This document shows, one piece after another, positions 54,090 to 63,824 of a stretch of 64,000 nucleotides of DNA. Every line of letters begins with the position of its first letter. The stretch's first letter is position 1. Source of the stretch: Candidula unifasciata (Eukaryota > Mollusca > Gastropoda > Stylommatophora > Geomitridae); NCBI GenBank assembly GCA_905116865.2, contig CAJHNH020002702.1, forward strand, positions 99,501 through 163,500, in the 5' to 3' direction. The notes below the pieces were generated by a model that searched no databases, was not told the origin of the DNA, and saw only the letters and a program-made list of their open reading frames with translations. Position numbers and translations under genes: made by a program.

Positions 54090-54400
54090 ATGCATATAAC
54101 AGTCATCAGAAGTGCCAACACAAATATTCCACAACTAGAACTTTATCGGCAGACAATAATCAAGTGGTCTGGCCGTGTAGCAAGATTGGCACCAGACAGG
54201 ACACCACTTTGGGCAATGTTATACAGATACAATGATAACAGACCCAGAGGTGTACAACACAGAACATGGACCACAAAAATATCAAAGACACTGAAAAGTA
54301 CTATGCAAAGCGAACAACAGAGCTCATTCCAGAGATCTCTTCCTGCCCTGACATTGCGAGGCAATCCAGGAGCAGAGACAAGAAGAAGAAGAGAAGTACA
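54090..54400 (+). mobile_element. LINE 3' tail relic with GAA tail
   Basis: Encodes IIKWSGRVARLAPDRTPLWA and RPRGVQHRTWTTKISKTLKS, the endonuclease-RT LINE tail, ending in gacaagaagaagaagag. One long frame. Confidence 0.82.
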
Positions 54401-54781
54401 GTTCATCATCCATGGAAGCAGCAGTTACAAGTCAGCAGTTCCATAAGCAATATCTCAAAAGGCACCACAGTTTATGGGCAACAGGCCAATCACCATCTTC
54501 TGAACCTGCAGTTCACAACACAAACCATGTTGGGCACATTCTTAAAGAAATCCCAGTTCATACTGTCATATCATGCACTCAGCTTAGTAGCTGGTCGACG
54601 GAACTATACTTTCTGTCTACATAGCCCTATGGGCAATAATGCAACAGCCAACAGTGTCTAGAAGCAAACTGAAACTTTCTGCGTGCTTATCTACTTTACT
54701 GGACCAGAAATCAAGGAGAGGCATAAACAGTTGTGTGAAAATAGAAGAGAGTGAAGTTGGGCACATTTAAAAAAAAAAAAG

Positions 54782-55657
54782 GGCTCTCCTTTCAACTCAG
54801 GCCCTTAGCTGGACAGCCGCCGATCGCTTAGTGGGAGTTCTCTCCCTTGGCTGCATTGCAAACATGGAGCTGAAAAGTCAGGAATCAAATGACATACTTA
54901 CCTATCATCATACGGTTGCGTGTACGGTTGCGTAGTCATCATACGGTTGCGTAGGGTGTAGGGTTAGGGATAGGGTTAGCGGCGTTAGAAGTTGGGTTAG
55001 GGTTAGGGTAGGGTGTAGGGTTTGGGTTAGGGTTAGGGATAGGGTTAGGGTTAGGATTAGGGTTAGGGGTAGGGTTAGGGGTAGGGTTAGATGTGACAAT
55101 TTTGACGTAGGAGTGCCATATACTGGCTGACAATCTGATGCTTGTAGGAGTGGCGCCACTGGAATTCTCCCAAATAAGACGGCAATAGCGCATGGCTGGT
55201 GCCCAATCGGTGGTGAATTGTCCGTTTGAGTAGCATCTACAGACCTTTGATTGTTTGGGTGTGTATGTGACTGTGCGCGATTATTCGGAACTTCTGCGTC
55301 AAAACTGTCACATCTAACCCTAACCCTAACCCTAGTCCTAACCCTACCTATAACCACGCAAATTTATCGGTCAGTGAGTCATACAGATCTGCAGGAGTCA
55401 CATCCGTGGCAACTAATACCACGTTTATATATATAAGGATTTATTTACTTTAAAAACACCCCAGATTTCCCCGAAGCGTCAAATAAACACACAGATCTGG
55501 GGGACACACCCAAGCATTGGCAGCCCTGTTGTCGACCTCACTGTCTTTTTTTTATTCGTGACTTTTCCGCTCCGTGTTTGCAATGCAGCCAAGGGAGAGA
55601 ACTCCCACTAAGCGATCAGCGGCTTTCCAGCTAACGGCCTGAGTTGAAAGGAGAGCC
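54782..55657. mobile_element. TIR transposon with opposed telomere-like tracts, copy 2 (876 bp)
   Basis: Target duplication aaaaaaag at 54774-54781 and 55658-55665 (low complexity but exact). Terminal inverted repeats of about 80 bp are almost perfect: ggctctcctttcaactcagg at the left, same bases in reverse complement at the right, through to ttggctgcattgca. Internal TTAGGG tract 54956-55091, conserved core 55092-55313 (gaattgtcc, gactgtgcgcgattatt), CCCTAA tract 55314-55353. Core and sub-terminal parts match copy 1. It lies in the first C8orf74-like intron. Confidence 0.93.
54956..55091 (+). repeat. Degenerate TTAGGG tract
   Basis: Runs such as gggttagggttaggg with tagggata variants. Faces a shorter CCCTAA tract at 55314-55353 within the same transposon. 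Confidence 0.93.
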
Positions 55658-55894
55658 AAAAAAAGGTAATCCAAGTTAAAGCAGCAAGCAGTATCACGCC
55701 ATAGTGTTCGTGTTCGAAACATTTTTTAAGGCACAAATGTATTTTTATGAGACAACTGAGAATTCGTCTGATGGACGGGCAGGTATTTACACCTATCAAT
55801 ACGACGTCGTTCGACATGTACGAAACTCATAGGCTTTCGCGGTTTTGATTCGAGGAAGAACTGTAAAAGAAGATAACGGTGCTTTTGCTTCTGC

Positions 55895-56140
55895 CCCTCA
55901 ACAGAATGTTGTAAAAGTCGATTAACTATCAGTGTTTTCTTCGAAGTCGGTGTGTATCTCAAGTATCTGCATGAGAGGCGAGAAATAAAAAGTCTGCATA
56001 CAAACAAACTTGATCTGTAAAGCGAATGTGTTGGCAAAACTGAAGTTCTAAACAAAACCAAAGTTCAGAAGCGGATGAGCAAACAGAACCTGTAGTTTTA
56101 CTTTTCTGCTAGAGCTAAACAGCCGGTGAACGTCAAGAAT
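55895..56140 (+). mobile_element. SINE-A copy, diverged
   Basis: Contains agaatgttgtaaaagtcgat, atctgcatgagaggcg, acttgatctgtaaagcg and cagccggtgaacgtcaagaa. Older than most copies. Confidence 0.72.
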
Positions 56141-56222
56141 AAGGAAAAGTGAACTCTAGGGTTGAACCGTAAAAGTATTAAACTATTTAACAGGTTAACT
56201 AAAGAAAAAAGATCATCCTCAC

Positions 56223-56315
56223 ATCCATGTGAGCAATTGTTTCCACATCTTCTGCTGTCAAACAAGTAGTAGTACTTGAACTACAGAGGCTTGATGCATT
56301 TGTATCGGTGGCCAT
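56223..56315 (-). CDS. C8orf74: C8orf74-like, first coding exon
   Basis: Start ATG at 56315-56313 in an AAAGATGGC context. 31 codons then a GTGAGG donor, exit phase 0. It encodes MATDTNASSLCSSSTTTCLT, then AEDVETIAHMD. The TAEDVETI part resembles human C8orf74 TPQGVKEVFQL near its N-terminus. C8orf74 proteins are uncharacterised conserved animal proteins, so I assign no function. The gene spans about 14 kb here, its introns packed with transposons. Confidence 0.78.
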
Positions 56316-56539
56316 CTTTGTTGCTATACACTATAAACAACAAAGGTTCTCACGTTGTAAAATTTGGTGCTCTATCAAATTAATTGTTAGGCTTAAAACA
56401 AAAGGGCCGGTGCGTTAATTGTAAACGACTCCATCTCGTCGACTTCAAGATTTGGTAGGAAAATCACCGAACATCCCATAGTATAGGCGGATTAGGGTTA
56501 GGCTTAGTAGTAGTCGCTATTTGGGTATTTTTTTTGTTT

Positions 56540-56780
56540 CTGTCAGGGGCAAAATAAAAACCTCACCTGCACAGTCATGGTAAATCCTCAGGCTCAGACC
56601 CACCCCTTCCCCCCCCCCCGCCTACACCGCACAAGTAGCATAATAAAGGCAGTAATTGGCAGTAGTTGCCATTCCTATAGCACAAGCCTTAATCCTAACC
56701 CCCCCCCCCCCCCCCCTCCCCCAACCCCATAATATGGTACTGTCCAGGGAAACGCTTAGGGATCCCTAGGAAAGCCGACG
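56540..56780 (+). mobile_element. SINE-E body copy
   Basis: Matches 15160-15345 in caggggcaaaataaaaacct, cacctgcacagtcatgg, gcctacaccgcacaagtagc and ggcagtaattggcagtagtt. The tRNA-like head is missing. C-runs of 11 and 16 bp interrupt it. Confidence 0.72.
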
Positions 56781-56784
56781 AGAT

Positions 56785-57060
56785 GTAAGTAAAGTAAAGG
56801 ACCCTTTTCTACGCCTTTAGGCGTATAAGGCATATAGGGCTAGACCTATATTTTATAGACCAACGGCACAAGATGGGTGATGTGGTCAGCATCACGCCGG
56901 CCGCTTTTACTTTTCCGGGACTGCACCCGGTACCCACTCAAGGCTGGGTCGACCCGGGAGCCAAGGTCATTTTCTAAGAAAAGTCCTGCTCCGCCAGGGA
57001 GCGAATCTACGACCTTCCGATCCGCGGCTCACGTCTAGCCGCTCCGCCACGGCGACGACA
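56785..57060 (-). mobile_element. SINE-B copy, full length
   Basis: Reverse orientation: gtaaagtaaaggaccctttt, atgggtgatgtggtcagcat, gtacccactcaaggctgggtcgacc (blocks) and a tRNA-like head with ctagccgctccgccacggc. Well preserved. Confidence 0.9.
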
Positions 57061-57239
57061 TGTGGTCGTATAAAATTTGAGTACCCAAAGGTCTCCAGGG
57101 GACCTGTCTTCAAATGCGTCTCAGAAAATGTGATGTAAAGTAAAGTTATTCGGCATGATATCGATCCAAATTCACATCATTCATCGAATGCCAGCTGATC
57201 TTTGAAAAAATTGGTTTAGCACCATATGCCCGATAAAGC

Positions 57240-57588
57240 CCCGGTAGCGACGTAGCTAGATGCTCGCCTTTTGATTCAAAGGTCTTGAGTTCGAATGCGT
57301 GTCTCCCCGTGTGGGTTCCAGGTACCTGTTATAGGGAAAACAAGAATAGACCCACTGCCTACCCAAAAGCATGTCGTAAGAGTCGACTTACTGGGAGCTT
57401 CCTTTAAAGTCTGAGTGCATCTGCCTGAGAGGCAAGGAACCAGCAGTCTGCATACAAATGAGTCAGATATGTAAAACGGATGCACACACAACACTCCGGA
57501 TCTGGAATAGGACTGCAGTCTAGAAGTGGATGAACAACCAGAACTTTCCCCCAGAATTTAAAGCTGGTGAACGCGAAGAAGAAGAATG
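57240..57588 (+). mobile_element. SINE-A copy with tRNA-like head
   Basis: The only copy showing the 5' head. ggtagcgacgtagctagatg resembles box A, and ttgagttcgaatgcg resembles box B, 35-40 bp further on. The body then follows with cgtgtgggttccaggtacct and ends gtgaacgcgaagaagaagaa. Head plus body shows that SINE-A is a tRNA-derived SINE of about 350 bp. Confidence 0.85.
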
Positions 57589-57719
57589 CGTATCGACTCG
57601 TGTTTTTTTTTCCCCCCTCACATGGACCCTGGCTCATAGGCTGACAAAGCCTAAAATGAGGGTGAGGTAATGTCTAGTCATAGGGAGTAGATACGGCCGC
57701 CGGGAAGAAAATAATAGGT

Positions 57720-57950
57720 TAGTTGCGTATCCTTTACAGGACGTTGCAGAACCAACCCCAACAGTCCCTAGTTGTTGTGTGGTTTTTCTAGGCAAATTTA
57801 CGTCCAGTAGTTTGCCATTGCTCTCTGGATGGTCGGTTTTTTTTTATACCACTGTCGAAACCAACGCAAGGCGCATGGCCCACAGTTAGGATCGAACCCG
57901 GCATCCCGGCATTACAAAGCGTTCACATCAACTTAGCCAAAGAGCATACA
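57720..57950 (-). mobile_element. SINE-C copy
   Basis: Reverse orientation: gttagttgcgtatcctttac, gttgcagaaccaaccccaac, ggtttttctaggcaaattta and head with gttaggatcgaacccggc. Confidence 0.88.
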
Positions 57951-58099
57951 AGAAAATAAAAACGGGGGTTAAATATATAAATAACTAATTTTATGATAAT
58001 TTTTTATTATGGTTACAGAAGGCCACCTATTCAATTTACACAATTATTGGGAAAGGGATAGTGGCTTCAGCTCAAAGATTCCGATGCTCAGTGTGCGTG

Positions 58100-58490
58100 G
58101 ATTAGTTAGTTCTTCTTTTCTTTTGTGCTTAGGGTGGCACATAGGGCAGAGGTCACAGCTCTCTATGTCTGGCGGTTAGTTGCAAAATGTGTTAGGTCTT
58201 TGGTGTTTATTTGATCTGTGGTTGAGCGGGTCTTGGTTAAGCCATTCCCGATGATGGTTTTGCGCAGGGTCTCTCTAGGTCTTCCCTATTTTCTGTTTTT
58301 TTATCGGTGTCCATATGAGGGCTTGATTGGAGAGTCTGGTCTTGTCCATTCTGAGTGCATGGTCAGTGTAGTTCCAGTGGCGATTTCTTAAAAAACTGGA
58401 TACATTTTGTTACTTGGTCTTCTGTCTTGTTAGTGTACTGGGTGTGATATCTGTCCAGTGGAGGTTTATTATTCTTCTAAGACATTTGTT
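58100..58490 (-). mobile_element. RTE-like LINE 3' tail relic
   Basis: On the minus strand it gives LRMDKTRLSNQALIWTPIKK, like the relic at 46105. It continues into degraded sequence. Confidence 0.65.
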
Positions 58491-58689
58491 CTCAAAATTG
58501 TCTTATTTTTTTCATCTACAACTACCGTTGCTTTCCCACTCTCGCCTTCATAAGTTATCACTGGAATTAGACAAAAGGTGAAGAATGTGTCTGTGTGTGT
58601 TTGTGTGTGTTTGTGTGTGTGTGAATGTCGATTAGTCAATACAACTTGACATTTAAAAAAGGGGGGTGGGGCAAGGGGCTTGGAGACCA

Positions 58690-58960
58690 TTCGACAATCT
58701 TGAAGCAGATTTTCTATTTCTGCAATGTTGTCTCTAGTATGAACTTCGCTGTTGTAATTCACTCAACGACCCGTAACGTTTTGCTTCCATCGGTGCTCTT
58801 TTTGGCCAGAAGTTTTGCATTGTCGAATTTAGGACGGTCTTGGGTGATGTTTGGATAACATGATCTGTTGTTTCAGGTGTCAGTCCACATGTACACATGC
58901 ATATGACTGATTCTTGTGTAGATGTTGCTGCATAGTCGATTGTGGCCTGTTCTAATGGCG
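58690..58960 (-). mobile_element. RNase H LINE C-terminal tail
   Basis: The minus strand encodes YAIRTGHNRLCSNIYTRI and, after frame changes, KFILETTLQ. Same subfamily as 38600-38840. Confidence 0.75.
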
Positions 58961-59172
58961 TAGACGTAGAGTAAAGGCTTGCTCAGCAAGTAATAATAAA
59001 AACAGGTAAATAAAGTTTTAAGTTTTAGCCACACACTCCCACCTCCCTCCCCCCCCCCCCCCATTTTATAAGAGCAGTTGGTCTATACAAATTGAAGTAT
59101 TTTTTTTGGGGGGGGGGGGGAATTGGGCTCCAGGATGGGTTGAATTTCAGATTTCTACTACTACTACATAAA

Positions 59173-59405
59173 ATGTCGGCGTCTTTGGCTTAGGCGTTGC
59201 GAACTCACATTGTAATACCTGGGTGTCGGGTTCCATTCCAGCTACGGGCCCTGCGCTTTGCCTTGGTTTCGACAGTGATATCGAAAGCCGACCGTCCAGC
59301 AATGGCCAACGTAAATTTGCCTAGAAAAACCACAACAGCCAAAAAAATGCTGGGGTTGATTTTGCAACGCCCTGAAAAGGATACGCAACTAATTCAACTA
59401 TTGAG
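59173..59405 (+). mobile_element. SINE-C copy
   Basis: Head gtcggcgtctttggcttagg and gtcgggttccattcca, body tggtttcgacagtgatatcg, ccgaccgtccagcaatggcc, and end ccctgaaaaggatacgcaac. Confidence 0.87.
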
Positions 59406-60470
59406 TTGAAGTCCAACAGTTGATTCCCGACAATTCACGCACAGATGATCTGATTATCTATACAGATGGTTCGGTGCTGAGAGGAAAGAGAAGTGCCTAA
59501 GGGTTCTTAACAAAATCCAATGGAGAATCTTTAGTGCAAGACAGCCTAGATTCTAGAATATGACACCACATCGTCTAGCATGACAATGGAGGGGAGGCGG
59601 GAACTGCAGCTCTCCGGTAACTAGAGAACAAGATGCATACACATGTCGTAATTGTAACAGACTCTGAAAGCATGCTGAAAAAGGTGAAGACATGGATGCT
59701 TCGAGCATAGAGTGGCAAGCTTTACTGGAAAGGTCACGGGTAGTGAGCATACTTTGGAACTTATCTCCAGGCCATATTGGTAATGAACAGGCAGACAGAT
59801 TGGCTGGATCTGCACCACTGGGTGATGAACTGATATCAGACCAGGCATATGTGGTCAAGGCCTTTTCTTCTTCTTCTTCTTCTTCTTCTTCTTCTTTTTC
59901 TTCTTCTTCTTCTTCTTCTTCTTCTTCTTCTGCCTTTCTGTCCCCCAATGGAGCATAGGCCCTCAACCAACTCACGTTAAGTCGTTCTATCCTTCACCAT
60001 TGCATGGAGCTTTCACCATCTTTCTAACTTCATTCTCCAGCTCTCTTCTCCGTGTGTTTTTTTGGCCTTTATTTATTCCTATTCCCATGTGGGTTCCAAT
60101 GCAAAGACATTCTAGTTATGCTGTTCTCCTATTTTCTCAGTGTGTGTCCCATCCAACGCCAGCGTCCTTTCCTCACTTGGTCCACTGGAGCTCAAGGCTT
60201 TTTGGGAACAAGCAACGGAATCAGTAGAGAAAAAAGATTATTATGGCCTGGAGAGAATGAGGCACCTGGGTGTAACCAGAGGGTCTGGCCAGCTCACTAC
60301 ATTCAGAGGAAAGGCAAGACGGACATTTAACTAGATTGTAACCCGTACCATCAGTATTGGAACTCTGCTCTGGCTACTGAAGATTATGACGGAGCAGACA
60401 CGGGAATACCCCGAGCAGACACGGGAATACCCCGAGTGCTGTGATGTCAATTCTTGAGTCAACTCAACTC
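59404..60470 (+). mobile_element. RNase H LINE relic, split by a LINE tail
   Basis: Encodes IYTDGSVLRGKRSA-type sequence (about 59450), SRVVSILWNLSPGHIGNEQA and DRLAGSAPLGDELISDQAYV (about 59725-59850), then after the insertion a frame like that of 49060-49290. A 22-bp direct duplication (gagcagacacgggaatacccc) lies at about 60389-60432. Confidence 0.82.
59867..60191 (-). mobile_element. RTE-like LINE 3' end with GAA tail and target duplication
   Basis: Minus-strand 3' end with an 80-bp (GAA)n-type tail seen as (TTC)n at 59867-59935. Coding remnants include WNPHGN-like and LSTWSTGA. Flanks tcaaggcctttt (59855) and tcaaggcttttt (60192) form a 12-bp target duplication with one mismatch. It is inserted in an RNase H LINE relic. 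Confidence 0.85.
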
Positions 60471-60684
60471 AAATAACTTAACTACATTAAAAAGGTGCCA
60501 CGGTACTGCGTTCCGCCCAATGAGGGGGAAAACCCCAGGACTATAACTAAAATGCCGAATAAGTTGAACGGTCCATTCCAGTTTCAGAGGGCACCCAGTG
60601 TAACCAGAATTTCAGAATCCCTGACTTTTACAGCGATCACATGACTTGTCAAAGAGAAACAAGGCGTTCGCTTCTACAGTTGGA

Positions 60685-60733
60685 ATGGATTTTTCATCTG
60701 TACTTTTTATTGCTTGTGCTTTAAATGTACCAG
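60685..60733 (+). CDS. ACP5: ACP5-like, signal-peptide exon
   Basis: ATG at 60685 opens 16 codons, MDFSSVLFIACALNVP, plus one base before a GTATAA donor. The hydrophobic SSVLFIACAL stretch fits a signal-peptide core. Exit phase 1 agrees with the phase of the exon at 61588, where the joined codon is GGG. The preceding bases (ttggaATGG) are a fair start context. The exon is inferred from position, hydrophobicity and phase. Confidence 0.65.
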
Positions 60734-61587
60734 GTATAATTTACTTTATACGTATGTCAGTTGGAGACGTTAACAAAATAGTTTAAACAGAAAATCGTTA
60801 CTTTTTATTCACACTGTTATTATTATAAACTTAATAATGTTATCATTCAATATACTAACTAAAGTTTTGAAGAGAAAAAGTAAAAGAAGTAAAGTAAGTT
60901 ACTTTTCTTTTAACATTTTCTCAACAGAACAGACATTACTTTAATTTACAGAATCACAACTTGATAATAAATGGAAGTTTATGTGCCAGAGAAAGCTTCT
61001 CTTGGGAGTTACCATGAGGGCAATCCTTGCAACGTAGACCCTCCTAGGGTAGTAACTCCTCGTAGTAATGTTAACTTACAATGACTTATTCATAATTTAA
61101 AATCCCTTTACGGGATGAAATTTTTCATTATTTTGAAGCCCACCCTGGGTGGCCACTGTGAAAAGCTTACTGGCACTCATTCCTAAAAAAAACACCAGTG
61201 GGTTCACAGCCAACCTTTATTGTGGAGATGCCACAGAATTCCTCTTCTTCTTCTTTTGTTCGCTTGAAATAGATTATCTAAATCTGCAATGTTGTCTCTA
61301 GTATGAACTTCACTGTCTGTTGTAATTTCACTCAGTGACCCCTAAAGTTTAGCTTCTACCAGTATCTCTCTTGGCCAGAAATTGTGCCTGGAAATGTATT
61401 AGTATTAGGGACAGTCTCAGAGGATGTGATCTGTTGTCTTAGGTGCCAATCTTCTGATTCTCCACAGAATTGTTTAGAATACCAATAATACTCTGCAAGA
61501 AATTATACAATTTTTTAAAAGACAAGTTCATTATCATCATATAATAATGCAATAAGTATGCAATATATTTTGGTATTTTCTTCACAG
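60734..61587. other. ACP5-like first intron
   Basis: Intron of 854 bp. At 61250-61470 it holds a minus-strand RNase H LINE tail (with gcaatgttgtctctagtatg, as at 58715). The rest is AT-rich with nothing recognised. Confidence 0.6.
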
Positions 61588-61793
61588 GGACTTATGGGGT
61601 TGAAAGTTTGAGATTCTTCATCATCGGAGACATGGGAGGCATAGAGACGGAACCCTACAGCACTTTTATTGAACGCAGCACTGCACAAGAGATGGGCAAA
61701 ATAGCTGATGTGTACTCACCTCAGTTTATTTTGGCATTAGGAGATAATTTTTACCATAAAGGGGTGACAGATGTTGATGACAAGAGATTCAAT
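61588..61793 (+). CDS. ACP5: Tartrate-resistant (purple) acid phosphatase, second exon
   Basis: ACP5 is a secreted or lysosomal metallophosphatase with a dinuclear iron centre that hydrolyses phosphate monoesters. This 206-bp exon follows TTCTTCACAG and ends at GTAGGT, phase 1 in, phase 0 out. It encodes LRFFIIGDMGGIETEPYST, then FILALGDNFYHKGVTDVDDK and RFN. The metal-binding motifs GDMGG (GDWGG in human) and GDNFY (Asp and Tyr ligands) are intact, and the GV.D..DKRF pattern matches human ACP5. Confidence 0.93.
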
Positions 61794-62324
61794 GTAGGTT
61801 CATGTTATGTCAAAAAAAACTTGCCTTTTATTTTAAACATCTGTACACAGCTGAATACATGACATGTGTATTAGAAACTGTTGGAAAACAAAAATAATTA
61901 TTCTACACAAAAAGAAAAAAAAAAGACTTTTAAAATCTATCTATCTATCTTCTTTTACCCCACCAGGACATCACAAAAGCGATAAACACCTGATGACACA
62001 AAGTGTCACTGTGTGGATGAGGATCACTCGTGGAGAAGTCCCAGAAATGTGTTCAGCCATTAGATCATATTTATGGCCATGCTATATTACGGCCCCTGGC
62101 AAGAGCCAGAGTAGGGCTTCAAATAACGAAAAATTGCATCTCACAAGGAGATTACAAGATTATAATATACTTTAAAAATTGTGTTTGTCTTTATAACCTA
62201 AATCCATGATATTAAATTAACCAATCAGATGCAGGCTCAGTTTGTTTCACAACATATAAATGTGAATTACTGACTACTTTAAATTTACTAAAGAAGAAAA
62301 TCAAGGTTTCTGACTTAACTTTTC

Positions 62325-62570
62325 CTAGTGGGTTCCAGGAGACAAAAAAAAATAGCCTCACCATCCCCCCCCCCTTTTAAGATTTCACAAAAGGTGGCTA
62401 GTTTAAAGTCAGAATACATCTGTTTGAGAGGAGAGGAACCGAAATTCTGCATACAAATAAGCCAAGATCTGCGCATGCAAACTAGAGTTTTGGAACAAAG
62501 TCAGAAGTGAATTAACAACCAGAATTTTCCACTGGAGTTTATAACCATTCAACACTAAGAAGAATAAGAG
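62325..62570 (+). mobile_element. SINE-A copy, diverged
   Basis: Has ctagtgggttccaggagaca, tcagaatacatctgtttgag, tgcatacaaataagccaag and tggagtttataaccattcaa, tail actaagaagaataag. Confidence 0.75.
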
Positions 62571-63169
62571 GAGAGCTTACATTTTAAAGAAACATTCTAC
62601 ATGATTGTTGCCTGTTGGTTAAATAACGATGAATTGAAAATTTATTTTTGTTGAAATTCCTGGTAATTTTCTTCATTCCTGCATTCCCTAAGACTGCATG
62701 TAAGCAGAGATTAGAAGCTATATATATTCCCCCCCCCCCCCCCCCCCAGTTTTCAAAGTGAAAAGTTCTTCAATAAGCCTACTACAGTAAAACACATGCA
62801 TACAAGAGATATAAGTATATAACCACAAGTAACTGTAGGACTGATGTATATGTTGAAGGGGGAATCTGAGCACCTATGGATGTGTCTGAAGGGTCTAGGA
62901 TAATCCAGCTCATAACTCAGATAAACACACCACAGATTCGGACAAGGAAGTTAAACAAAGGGAAAGAAAGTGTAGATGTCTGATCCACTAATCTAAGAAA
63001 CCTATTGTTTTTAAGTTTGTAAAATACCGAACAGTCAAGACTATTCTGCTTCAGCCAGGGGTGAAACCCCATAACCTTTGAACTACTTATAAGACATTTT
63101 AATGTGCAGCTAGTTGGGGAGAGAAACAGAGAAGAGAGAGATTTTTCTTCTTCCATGTTCACCCTTAAA

Positions 63170-63350
63170 ATCATATAACCACGTTGTGTTGTGGTTTACA
63201 GCTAGGCTGCAACATCTGCACCTTTAAGTCCAACACATCTAATTTCAGTAAATTCCTAATTAGTCACCTTCTACGGCATGCTTGTTAGGGGACAATGGTC
63301 CTTCCCCCCCCCCCCCCCTCAGATTTGGGCTCCAAAACCCACATACGCGG
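63170..63350 (+). mobile_element. SINE-G copy
   Basis: Contains tgtgttgtggtttacagcta, ggctgcaacatctgcacctt, atttcagtaaattcctaatt and ggcatgcttgttagggg. Best-preserved copy of the family. Confidence 0.75.
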
Positions 63351-63567
63351 AGTGATTGAGAAAGAGGGATAGAATAAGAATGAGAGAGATGTATATTTTA
63401 AAACACACATGCAACATGATTTTCCTAGTCTTCCTCGATCCTTCTGTCAGAAACCCTATATCATGAAGCTGGTAGCCTTGCTGAAAGCTATTGTGCAGTT
63501 CAAATCTCCATTTGTACCATACAGCTGTGTTTTCATTGAGGTTTAAACGGATCTATTTTTTTGACAG

Positions 63568-63692
63568 CTTACATTTGAATCGGTATTCTCTGCTCAGTCA
63601 CTACAAGTGCCTTGGTATCTGATAGCAGGCAACCACGATCATGAAGGAAACGTGACAGCACAGATAATTTACTCCCAACGATCTAAAAGATG
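63568..63692 (+). CDS. ACP5: Tartrate-resistant (purple) acid phosphatase, third exon
   Basis: This 125-bp exon follows TTTTTTGACAG, enters phase 0 and leaves in phase 2 at GTGCGT, splitting a TGG codon. It encodes [20 protein letters not shown], then [20 protein letters not shown] and RW. The GNHDH motif supplies the Asn and His metal ligands. The order and spacing follow human ACP5 ([20 protein letters not shown]). The remaining exons are beyond the window. Confidence 0.93.
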
Positions 63693-63824
63693 GTGCGTAT
63701 GATTATTATAATTGTCATCTTAACACAATGTCTTCTACCCATAACAACTTGGGAAACATTTCCTTAAAACGGATTTATGATTGCACCCTGATATTTCTCC
63801 GTCTGCCCTTTATCTTCCAATGTC

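Larger units (their letters stand above)
61794..63567. other. ACP5-like second intron
   Basis: Intron of 1.77 kb. It contains a short TATC repeat near 61940, a SINE-A copy, an 18-bp C run near 62735 and a SINE-G copy. No other exon seen. Confidence 0.6.

Noticed and set aside
59553..59975. Minus-strand frame with a long acidic poly-Glu segment.
   Set aside because: The Glu run is the GAA tail of a LINE insertion, and the rest is antisense to an RNase H LINE.
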